Below, in pieces: positions 1-5,692 of a DNA stretch of 5,692 nucleotides. The stretch's first letter is position 1. Each line of letters opens with the position of its first letter. The translations under genes were made by a program, and so were the position numbers. The notes beneath the pieces were generated by a model that searched no databases, was not told where the DNA came from, and worked only from the letters and a program-made list of their open reading frames with translations. Source of the stretch: Methylocapsa sp. (GTDB lineage: Bacteria; Pseudomonadota; Alphaproteobacteria; Rhizobiales; Beijerinckiaceae); contig JAFMSB010000129.1 in the NCBI GenBank assembly GCA_017353815.1, positions 1-5,692 of the forward strand, read 5' to 3'.

Positions 1-68
1 TGTTAGTTTACGATGCCTTTGTCGCGGACAAAAAGCCTCCCGGGCGGCAGCCGGCGGGACGCGAATGA
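1..68 (+). CDS. lspA: 3' end of probable lipoprotein signal peptidase (LspA), partial
   Basis: The frame whose codons begin at position 3 is open from the window edge to a TGA at 66-68. It gives 21 residues, starting LVYDAFVADKKPP and ending AGRE. A short hydrophobic stretch followed by a basic, proline-rich tail resembles the end of LspA, where the fourth membrane helix is followed by a short charged cytoplasmic tail (compare IVLEGFLPSRAKKQ in Escherichia coli). LspA is the inner-membrane aspartyl peptidase that removes the signal peptide of prolipoproteins. The position supports the call: as I recall, lspA lies just before a small exported protein and an M16 pair in several alphaproteobacteria. 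The catalytic Asp residues lie outside the window, so the identity is an inference from tail and context. The frame starting at position 2 is also open, to 157, but gives no protein-like sequence. Confidence 0.42.
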   Translation, partial: LVYDAFVADKKPPGRQPAGRE

Positions 69-169
69 GGAAGCCCGTTGGCCCTCTGCCTCCAAAAAGC
101 CCCGAATGCAGGCAAAATGCGGATGAGCGAGAGGGCGCGGAAAGCGCGCCGATTTAGGGTCTTGATGGT

Positions 170-811
170 ATGGGTCACCAGCAGCGGTTCCGTTTTGCGT
201 CTATCATGGCCGCTTCCTTTTGCTTCATTGGCCTTGCCGGGTCGAAGGCAAATGCTCAGGAGGCGGCAAGTTCGTTCAAAACGTTCCTCGGCTATTTCGG
301 CGTGCGGCCCGATAGCGGCGAATCCATCGACTACCGCGCACGGCCCCCCGTTGTGGTACCGCCCCGTTTTGACCTGCCGCAGCCAAAGGAGGCGGCGTCC
401 GATCCGTCCTGGCCGAGGGATCCCGATATTGCCTCGGAGCGCCGCGCGGCAGTCGACTCGCATACGCCAGTTGCGAAGTCGGCGGCAGATACTCAGCCGG
501 GGCCCCAGACGGGTCGAGATGCACTGCCCTCGGACGGGCCGCGGGACGAATGCGAGGCAGGCTCGGGGACGGCGATGTGCGTGACCACGCCTTGGAAGAT
601 GCTGAAATCGGTAACGAATGTTTTTCATTCCGAACAGGCTCAGCCCGGGCCCGAGCCCGCACGCAAATATCTGGTCGAGCCGCCAGCTGGCTACCGGCAG
701 CCGGTAAATGCGGCCAAGGCGGGGGCGGAATCCCAGAAGGACAAGACCGGGCCAGCGGAAGCCCGGGCCACGGCCCGCGCGCAGCATTCGAAAGCCTCAA
801 TCGAAAAGTGA
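170..811 (+). CDS. Exported proline-rich protein, DUF3035/BamF-like candidate
   Basis: This 213-residue protein has a signal peptide: basic residues at R6 and R8, a hydrophobic core over about residues 9-24, and an ANA cleavage site after A29, so it should be exported to the periplasm. Residues 44-72 hold a motif of the type ESIDYRARPPVVVPP followed by LPQP, and residues 81-92 read WPRDPDIASERR. This resembles the short core of DUF3035, the family of the Caulobacter BAM-complex lipoprotein BamF. The gene also sits where I recall DUF3035 genes, between lspA and an M16 pair. The rest is low-complexity Pro/Ala/Lys/Glu, with a second motif near 169-179 (VEPPAGYRQPV). C128 and C137 could form a disulfide. 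No lipobox is visible: C18 lies inside the hydrophobic core and is preceded by Phe. ATG 170 is the first possible start after the in-frame TAG at 155, with AGGG at 156-159 as a weak ribosome-binding site. The reading frame is confident; the function is tentative. Confidence 0.75.
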   Translation: MGHQQRFRFASIMAASFCFIGLAGSKANAQEAASSFKTFLGYFGVRPDSGESIDYRARPPVVVPPRFDLPQPKEAASDPSWPRDPDIASERRAAVDSHTPVAKSAADTQPGPQTGRDALPSDGPRDECEAGSGTAMCVTTPWKMLKSVTNVFHSEQAQPGPEPARKYLVEPPAGYRQPVNAAKAGAESQKDKTGPAEARATARAQHSKASIEK

Positions 812-999
812 CGGCCTGGACGGAAGCCTCGCTTGCCTCGATGGTAAAAACCGTCTGGCTCCCGGCGAATAGTCTCTCGCCCTTGCGCATTCCCCGGCTA
901 TAGTGCAACAAAATTCTAGGCTGGGACGGGCGCCGGTAGAAATTCGCAGCTTTGCAGCTTTCATACGGGTCTTAATTCTATTCAGAGAGTGGCCGCTGT
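812..999 (+). other. 188-base gap before the M16 pair; possible leader or promoter
   Basis: No convincing gene lies here. The gap is much longer than the 36 bases between the two M16 genes, so it could carry its own promoter. A TATAGT hexamer at 899-904 matches five of six bases of a -10 box, but no -35 box lies at the right distance (TTGCGC at 883-888 is only 10 bases away). A second weak pair is TTGCAG at 952-957 with TAATTC at 973-978, spacer 15. AGAGAG at 984-989 probably serves as the ribosome-binding site of the gene at 1000. A small imperfect hairpin at 840-855 lacks a T run, so I do not call it a terminator. Confidence 0.3.
946..961 (+). repeat. Perfect 8-base tandem repeat, two copies
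   Basis: GCAGCTTT occurs twice in direct succession about 40 bases before the start of the first M16 gene. A site of this size can arise by chance. It could also be a paired operator half-site, or part of a -35 region, since TTGCAG spans the junction. Its function is unknown. Confidence 0.35.
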
Positions 1000-2385
1000 A
1001 TGTCCATTGGTGAGCTAAAGCCGGCGCGGCAAAGCCTGCCTTCAAAATCCACTGCGCAAATGCAGGAGAGACACCAAGGCCCTGCCATTACCCAAGCCAA
1101 ACTCGCGAATGGCCTCGATATAGTGATCATAGAGGATCATCGTTCGCCAATCGTCACGCACATGATCTGGTACAAGTGCGGTTCAGCCGACGATCCGCCC
1201 GGGAAATCGGGCGTAGCTCATTTCCTCGAACATTTAATGTTCAAGGGCACGCGTAATCATCCGCAAGGTAAGTTTTCTCGACTTATCGCAGGATTGGGCG
1301 GCCAGGAGAACGCGTTCACCTCGAATGATTACACCGCCTATTTTCAGCGCGTTGCCAAAGAGCATTTGGGCGTTTGCATGGAATATGAATCGGACCGGAT
1401 GAAGAACCTCGTCTTGACCGACGAGGTGGTCGGCCCCGAGCGCGATGTTGTCCTTGAGGAGCGGCGGATGCGTACCGACTCCGACCCCGCGGAACAACTG
1501 AGCGAGGCGGTGCAAGCGGCGCTCTTTACCCAGCACCCCTATGGCCGGCCGATTATCGGCTATGCGCATGAGATCGAGACCTTGAATCTGGCCGATGCTT
1601 TTGCCTATTACAGCCGCTTTTATTCGCCCGGCAATGCGATCCTCGTCGTTGCCGGAGATGTCCAGCCAAAGGAAGTGATTGATGTTGCAGAGAGATTTTA
1701 TGGTTCCATTCCCGCACAGGGAGGGCTCCCCAGCCGCTTTCGCCCGCGCGAGCCGGCGCCGCGTGCGCGGCGGCTTGTGACGCTTGCCGATGAAAAGGTT
1801 GAACAACCCCTGCACCAAGCCGTATTTTTAGTTCCGTCTTACTGCACGGCCGAGCCTGGCGGAGCCGAAGCATTGGAAGTGCTCGCATATTTGCTTGGCG
1901 GAGGTCACACAAGCCTTTTGTTCCGGACGCTGGTGATGGAGCGCAGAATCGCAGTCTCGGCGGGGGCGCATTACCAGGGAACAGCCGTCGATGATAGCCG
2001 CTTTTATGTCTACGCCGTGCCCTCGCCGGGGGTTCCCCTTGAGACACTGGATTGTGGTATTGCGGAGGCAGTTGCTAAGATCGCCTCGCAGGGCGTCGAT
2101 GGAGCAGATTTGCAGCGGGCAAAAACACGCCTCGTTGCCGAGACGATTTATGCACGGGATAATCAGGCAGCTCTTGCTCGCTGGTATGGCGCATCGCTTG
2201 CTGCGGGGCTTACAGTCGATGATCTTTTTAATTGGCCAGCGCGCATCGAATCGGTCACGGCAGATGCCGTGCGCAAGGCAGCATTTTGGCTCGACGGGCG
2301 GCGAGGCGTGACCGGTTTTCTCCTGCCCGCTGAGCCGGGCTCCGCCCGAAAAGATGCCCCTTCGGCGGACGCCCTGACAAATTAA
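1000..2385 (+). CDS. M16 family zinc metallopeptidase, catalytic (zinc-binding) subunit
   Basis: This 461-residue protein has the usual length of a two-lobe M16B subunit related to mitochondrial processing peptidase. The inverted zinc motif is HFLEH at residues 74-78: H74 and H78 bind zinc and E77 is the general base. The third ligand should be E154 in LEERR, with the conserved E147 seven residues before it, the spacing known in pitrilysin. Other family motifs are WYKCGSAD (57-64), NAFTSNDYTAYF (104-115), HPYGRP (179-184) and YSPGNAILVVAGD (208-220). The C-lobe (about 260-440) contains LLGGGHTSLLFRTLVMERR, but where active partners have R-x-x-x-Y, this protein has R315 and V319. No signal peptide is visible from ATG 1000 or from the alternative ATG 1060, so a cytoplasmic location is likely. 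I chose ATG 1000 because AGAGAG lies about 10 bases upstream; 1060 has no such site. The stop is 36 bases before the partner gene. The substrate is unknown. A PqqF/PqqG-type protease is an alternative, but no pqq gene is in view. Confidence 0.95.
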   Translation: MSIGELKPARQSLPSKSTAQMQERHQGPAITQAKLANGLDIVIIEDHRSPIVTHMIWYKCGSADDPPGKSGVAHFLEHLMFKGTRNHPQGKFSRLIAGLGGQENAFTSNDYTAYFQRVAKEHLGVCMEYESDRMKNLVLTDEVVGPERDVVLEERRMRTDSDPAEQLSEAVQAALFTQHPYGRPIIGYAHEIETLNLADAFAYYSRFYSPGNAILVVAGDVQPKEVIDVAERFYGSIPAQGGLPSRFRPREPAPRARRLVTLADEKVEQPLHQAVFLVPSYCTAEPGGAEALEVLAYLLGGGHTSLLFRTLVMERRIAVSAGAHYQGTAVDDSRFYVYAVPSPGVPLETLDCGIAEAVAKIASQGVDGADLQRAKTRLVAETIYARDNQAALARWYGASLAAGLTVDDLFNWPARIESVTADAVRKAAFWLDGRRGVTGFLLPAEPGSARKDAPSADALTN

Positions 2386-2417
2386 ACCCGGGATTGTGGC
2401 TTAACAACGCTTGGCTC

Positions 2418-2422
2418 AAGGA
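2418..2422 (+). promoter_or_regulatory. Ribosome-binding site AAGGA favouring a GTG start at 2431
   Basis: AAGGA overlaps the A of ATG 2422 and so cannot serve that codon. It lies 8 bases before the in-frame GTG at 2431, an ideal distance. Translation of the second M16 subunit may therefore begin three codons later than the first ATG. No other good site lies upstream of ATG 2422 or of the later ATG at 2467. Confidence 0.5.
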
Positions 2423-3705
2423 TGCAGACGGTGCTTGCTACTGCTGAAAGCACTTCACGCGCATCGATGGTTCAAAAAACCGTCTCCAGCGGCGGCATCG
2501 AATCATGGCTCGTTGAGGATTACACGGTCCCGCTCATAGCTCTCGAATTTGCATTCAAGGGCGGCGCGGCGCAAGATCCGCCTGGAAAGCCAGGGACCGC
2601 TATGCTGCTCGCCGGCCTGCTCGACGAGGGGGCTGGATCCTATGATGCGGAAGGCTTTCATCGCGCTCTCGATGAGAGCGCAATCGAAATTTCGTTTTCG
2701 GCGGATCGCGATATGCTCACCGGACGGATGCAGACCCTTTCGTGGAATGCAGACCGAGCTTTCACGCTGTTGCGGCTCGCTGTCACCGAAGCCCGGCTCG
2801 ATGAGGAGCCGTTCGAGCGCGTGCGAGGCCAGATCGCTGCCAGCTTGAAACGCGAAATAAACGATCCCGACTTCGTCGCCGGGCGGCGGTTTCGGGCGCT
2901 GGCCTATCCGGGCCACCCCTATGGCCGGCCGGTGCGCGGCGAGCTTGCGAGTTTGCCGGGACTCACTCGCACTGGCCTCGTAGCCATGCGCTCCTCGATG
3001 TTTGCGCGGGATAATTTGAAAATTGCCGCGGTTGGTGCAATTGAGGCGGCAACGCTTGGCTGCCGTCTTGAAGATGTTTTTGGCTCGTTGCCGCAAAAGC
3101 CCGAGCTCGTCCCGGTTGCCGAGGCCGCCTTATCTGGGACGGGAACACGGCATGTCGAGGTCATCGACCTTCCCCAGTCGGCCATCCGGTTTGGCCGGGA
3201 AGGGCTTGCCCGTAAAGATCCAGATTTCATCGCTGCGACGGTCCTCAACCATATCCTGGGCGGAGGTATTTTTTCGGCCCGTCTGTTTCGGGAGGTGCGC
3301 GAGAAACGCGGGCGTGCCTATTCGATCTCTTCCCAGCTTGTGACCCATGATCACGCGGCACTATTCTTTGGCAGCACATCGACCAAGAACGAGCGCGCAG
3401 CCGATTCTTTGGCCATTATTGAAAATGAGATACTTGACCTTTCCGAGAATGGGCCGACAGAAGACGAACTTGATAACGCAAAGCAATATCTCATAGGCTC
3501 CTATCCCCTTCGATTTGACACTTCGACCCGAATTGCCTCGCAGCTTACTGCTTTGCAGATGGAGGGGTTCGGAATCGAGTATCTCGATGAGCGCAACCGG
3601 CTCATCGCTGCCGTGACGTTGGAGGATGCCCGGCGCGCTGCCGAGCGCCTCTTTGGCAATGGTAAACTTCTCATCGCGATCGCCGGCCGCCCCAAAGGGC
3701 TGTGA
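2422..3705 (+). CDS. M16 family peptidase-like protein, non-catalytic partner subunit
   Basis: This 427-residue M16 protein pairs with the gene just upstream. Aligning DPPGKPGTAMLLAG (52-65) with DPPGKSGVAHFLEH of the partner puts M61, A64 and G65 where the zinc motif has H74, E77 and H78, so it cannot bind zinc in the usual way. The C-lobe is well kept: NHILGGGIFSARLFREVREKRG (276-297) and then RAYSISS, with R296 and Y300 as the likely substrate-binding Arg/Tyr pair. HPYGRP recurs at 165-170. In known bacterial heterodimers of this family (Sphingomonas Sph2681/Sph2682, Methylorubrum PqqF/PqqG) one subunit holds the zinc and the other completes the site; I infer the same here. No signal peptide is visible. 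The coordinates give the first ATG, but GTG 2431 has the better ribosome-binding site. The gene shares its reading frame with the upstream one, and a hairpin terminator follows its stop. Confidence 0.93.
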   Translation: MQTVLATAESTSRASMVQKTVSSGGIESWLVEDYTVPLIALEFAFKGGAAQDPPGKPGTAMLLAGLLDEGAGSYDAEGFHRALDESAIEISFSADRDMLTGRMQTLSWNADRAFTLLRLAVTEARLDEEPFERVRGQIAASLKREINDPDFVAGRRFRALAYPGHPYGRPVRGELASLPGLTRTGLVAMRSSMFARDNLKIAAVGAIEAATLGCRLEDVFGSLPQKPELVPVAEAALSGTGTRHVEVIDLPQSAIRFGREGLARKDPDFIAATVLNHILGGGIFSARLFREVREKRGRAYSISSQLVTHDHAALFFGSTSTKNERAADSLAIIENEILDLSENGPTEDELDNAKQYLIGSYPLRFDTSTRIASQLTALQMEGFGIEYLDERNRLIAAVTLEDARRAAERLFGNGKLLIAIAGRPKGL

Positions 3706-3708
3706 GAT

Positions 3709-3732
3709 GAGCAAGTATTCTTTTGCTCTTTT
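3709..3732 (+). terminator. Rho-independent terminator of the M16 gene group
   Basis: GAGCAAG (3709-3715) pairs with TTTGCTC (3722-3728) over seven base pairs, one a G-T wobble, around a six-base loop, and TTTT follows at 3729-3732. It begins four bases after the stop of the second M16 gene. The stem is modest and the T run short, so termination may be partial. Read on the minus strand the hairpin has no T run, so it should not act efficiently on tadC transcripts. Confidence 0.6.
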
Positions 3733-3761
3733 CCGCCGCGCAATCGTGTTGATCCAGCGAT

Positions 3762-4745
3762 TCAATTCGACATTGCGTGGACCAGCTGGATGATTGCAGG
3801 CGTCATAATGATCGCGAAGAGGACGGGAAGAAAGAACACAATCATCGGCACTGTGAGCTTTGGCGGCAGGGCAGCGGCTTTTTTTTCGGCGATTAACATG
3901 CGGTTGCTGCGGCTTTCTTGTGCAACGGTGCGCAACGCGGCGCCGAGAGGTGTGCCGTAACGCTCCGCTTGGATGAGAACGGCGGCGATCTGCTTTACCG
4001 AATCAAGACCTGTCCTAATCCCGAGATTTTCGAAGGCCAGCCGGCGGTCGGGAAGAAATGAAAGCTCAGCGGTCGCCAATGCGAGCTCTTCCGCAAGCGG
4101 CACAGACTGGATGCCAATTTCCTGCGCAACCTTGCGAAAAGCATGTTCGGCCGACATGCCGGATTCGACGCAAATGAGTAGCAAATCCAATGCATCGGGA
4201 AAGGCACGGCCTATTGACAGCTGCCGCTTGGTTATCGTGTTCTTGATATAAAGCTCCGGCGCCTTAAGCCCCAGATAGGCAGCCATGATCGTGATGGCCA
4301 TTTTAAGCGCGAGACTGAGCTCGAACGGGGAAATCGCAAACAGATAAAAAATGCATATTCCAAAAGTCAGAGTCGGAGCAACGAGCCGGAAAAACAAGAA
4401 CGCCACCTCTGCCTGGGGCCCGCGGAATCCGGCCATGGCCATCTGTGCTTTGGCTTGATCAGTACCCAGCCAACTCGATAGGCTGAAACGCTCGACGATT
4501 TGCTTCATATAGGCCTTTGGCTCTTGACGCAGGTTCCGTTTGCTTTTGTCGGCAATGAGGCGCTCTCGCTCGCGGGCCCGGATCCGCTCCCGTTCCGTTG
4601 CGACCGCTTTCATCCTTTTTCCGAGTGTGTCTGGCTCGATAAGCGGCATGACAACAGTTATAATTGTGGCCATGGTCGTGATCGCAACCAGAGCACCGAG
4701 CACGAATTGCCGGCTGGAAAGCTTGGCGTAAATGAAATCCAACAT
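3762..4745 (-). CDS. tadC: Tad pilus inner-membrane platform protein TadC (type II secretion F-like)
   Basis: This 327-residue protein belongs to the GspF/TadC family, which forms with TadB the inner-membrane platform turned by the TadA/CpaF ATPase to build Flp (Tad) pili; in Caulobacter terms it is CpaH. Predicted membrane helices lie near residues 14-36, 113-137, 144-163 and 298-320. A strongly charged Arg/Glu-rich segment follows the first helix (about 43-73, e.g. RERERIRARERERL). The F domain runs from about 183 to 310 and opens with FPDALDLLLICVESGMSAEHAF, the conserved cytoplasmic start of this family. The length is normal and the N-terminus MLDFIYAKL matches rhizobial TadC, so ATG 4745 is well supported although no good ribosome-binding site precedes it. 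It lies 49 bases after tadB and is probably on one transcript with it. An eight-A run occurs in the coding strand near codons 287-289. No tadD-like gene follows it. Confidence 0.95.
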   Translation of the reverse strand: MLDFIYAKLSSRQFVLGALVAITTMATIITVVMPLIEPDTLGKRMKAVATERERIRARERERLIADKSKRNLRQEPKAYMKQIVERFSLSSWLGTDQAKAQMAMAGFRGPQAEVAFLFFRLVAPTLTFGICIFYLFAISPFELSLALKMAITIMAAYLGLKAPELYIKNTITKRQLSIGRAFPDALDLLLICVESGMSAEHAFRKVAQEIGIQSVPLAEELALATAELSFLPDRRLAFENLGIRTGLDSVKQIAAVLIQAERYGTPLGAALRTVAQESRSNRMLIAEKKAAALPPKLTVPMIVFFLPVLFAIIMTPAIIQLVHAMSN

Positions 4746-4794
4746 CGGGGAGAGCGGAAAGTTTCTTTGGGGGCCGACGGGATGAGGGCCGAAT

Positions 4795-5692
4795 TCAGAT
4801 ATCGAAATTGATCATTTTCTTCATGACGAAAACTCCCAGCCCCATCCACACCGCGCATCCAGCCAGAACGAATTGCCCGACCTGTGTCGACCACAGAATT
4901 TCCACATATTTCGGGCTGGTGAGATAGACCATTCCAGCAACAAGGATTGGCAAGCAGCCAATAATCGCCGCAGATGACTTTGCTTCGCTCGAAATCGCTT
5001 TGACTTTCGCTTTCATTTTTTTCCGGTCGCGCAGCACAGAAGACAGATTGCTCAGAGTTTCAGCGAGATTTCCGCCTGATTTCTGCTGGATGCTTATGAC
5101 GATGGAAAAAAAGCTTGCCTCAGCAATGGGGACCCGTTCGGCGATACGTTCCACTGCTTCAGCCGTAGAGAAACCTACCGCCTGGGCCTCCATGATTAAT
5201 TTGAACTCGCTGCGGACGGGCTCTGCGGTTTCGGTCGCGGCGACGCGCAAACAGTCTCCTAGCGGCAACCCCGCCCTGACGCCCCGGACGAGAATGTCGA
5301 TTGCACTCGGAAATTCATCGGCGAATCTTTTGAGCCGCCGCCTGCTCAAGAATTTGAGCAGCCAGGCGGGGGCGCCAAGTCCGCCCACCGCCGTGGCGGC
5401 GATTGCAGCAATCGGATGCGACCCTGCCAGCCAGAAAAGCGCGCCCAGCACCGCAGCAAAGCCCGCCGAGTAGGCAAGGTAATTGTTGCGGCTCCATGAA
5501 AGCCCTGCCTGCGCGATGCGTGCCTCAAGAGTCTGTTTTTTCTTTTTTGTCCGTTCATCCACGTCGGCGAGGCTCTCGGCGATTTTTTTGCGGCGGCCGG
5601 CGGCGTCGGCTTGCCGGGCGAGGCCCGGCATTGGCATCTTCGAAATCAATGCGGCCTGCCGCTTTTCGGCTTTGATCTCGCCTGAGAGAATG
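4795..5692 (-). CDS. tadB: Tad pilus inner-membrane platform protein TadB, 5' end cut by the window
   Basis: The frame stays open to the right edge, giving 298 visible residues that begin ILSGEIKAEKRQAAL. That opening matches the region just after the first membrane helix of TadB, and the usual length is about 320 or more, so roughly 20-30 N-terminal residues lie outside the window. The TTG at 5649 codes for an internal Leu (visible residue 15). In visible numbering a basic, charged stretch with KKKK (about 48-53) precedes two membrane helices near 71-89 and 93-115. The F domain (about 125-254) contains FADEFPSAIDILVRGVRAGLPL, the hallmark of TadB, and QQKSGGNLAETLSNLSSVLRDR. Two more helices lie near 240-257 and 272-290. 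It works with TadC as the platform for the TadA/CpaF ATPase; the Caulobacter name is CpaG. The order tadB then tadC is the normal one. The A-rich lysine run contains A-AAA-AAG in frame. Confidence 0.95.
   Translation of the reverse strand, partial: ILSGEIKAEKRQAALISKMPMPGLARQADAAGRRKKIAESLADVDERTKKKKQTLEARIAQAGLSWSRNNYLAYSAGFAAVLGALFWLAGSHPIAAIAATAVGGLGAPAWLLKFLSRRRLKRFADEFPSAIDILVRGVRAGLPLGDCLRVAATETAEPVRSEFKLIMEAQAVGFSTAEAVERIAERVPIAEASFFSIVISIQQKSGGNLAETLSNLSSVLRDRKKMKAKVKAISSEAKSSAAIIGCLPILVAGMVYLTSPKYVEILWSTQVGQFVLAGCAVWMGLGVFVMKKMINFDI

Noticed and set aside
899..904. TATAGT as a -10 promoter box
   Set aside because: No -35-like hexamer lies 15-19 bases upstream; the nearest candidate is only 10 bases away.
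8..911. Long open frames on the minus strand (8-787 and 276-911) and on the plus strand (78-584) across the exported-protein gene
   Set aside because: They are Arg/Pro-rich with no domain, signal peptide or family motif, as expected for antisense and shifted frames in GC-rich DNA. The frame at 170-811 has a signal peptide and recognisable motifs.
1000..3705. PQQ biosynthesis locus (PqqF/PqqG)
   Set aside because: The split M16 architecture is similar, but no pqqA-E gene is in the window and the neighbours are LspA-like and DUF3035-like. General M16B is the safer call.
3707..3793. 28-codon open frame starting two bases after the second M16 stop (MSKYSFALF...)
   Set aside because: It spans the terminator hairpin and runs into the 3' end of tadC. 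There is no ribosome-binding site apart from overlap with the upstream gene, and no recognisable feature, so it is probably chance.
3879..3886. Run of eight T on the plus strand as a terminator or slippage site
   Set aside because: No stable hairpin precedes it, and it is explained by a Glu-Lys-Lys stretch in tadC on the other strand. The TadC frame is intact through it.
1..5692. tRNA, rRNA, CRISPR, insertion sequence, prophage or defence system
   Set aside because: No cloverleaf, spaced repeat array, transposase, terminal inverted repeat or nuclease gene was recognised by reading either strand.

Overview
The window reads as a GC-rich alphaproteobacterial chromosome, most likely of the order Hyphomicrobiales (Rhizobiales), perhaps near the Beijerinckiaceae or Methylocystaceae. 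This placement rests on base composition, on the rhizobial style of the TadB and TadC proteins, and on a gene order I recall from alphaproteobacteria (lspA, a small exported protein, then two M16 peptidases). It is an inference; no marker gene here fixes the genus.

The plus strand carries the left two thirds. Positions 1-68 hold the last 21 codons of a gene whose tail resembles the C-terminus of lipoprotein signal peptidase LspA. A 213-residue exported, proline-rich protein follows (170-811), with a motif like that of the DUF3035/BamF family. After a 188-base gap come two adjacent M16 zinc-peptidase-family genes (1000-2385 and 2422-3705). The first keeps the zinc-binding HxxEH motif. The second has lost it but keeps the C-lobe Arg/Tyr pair that the first has partly lost. 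They most likely form one heterodimeric protease. A hairpin followed by a T run (3709-3732) closes this group.

The minus strand carries the right third: tadB (4795 to beyond the window edge) and tadC (3762-4745), the two inner-membrane platform proteins of a Tad/Flp pilus or type II secretion-like system. They run tadB then tadC and converge on the M16 pair. The rest of the tad cluster (ATPase tadA/cpaF, pilin, secretin) should lie to the right, outside the window. tadB is cut by the edge, and the TTG at 5649 is an internal leucine codon rather than its start.

The two halves seem functionally independent: envelope maintenance and proteolysis on the left, pilus assembly on the right. I see no tRNA, rRNA, CRISPR array, insertion sequence or phage gene. 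I found no clearly new system. The best leads are the split active site of the M16 pair and the possible BamF-like protein without a lipobox.
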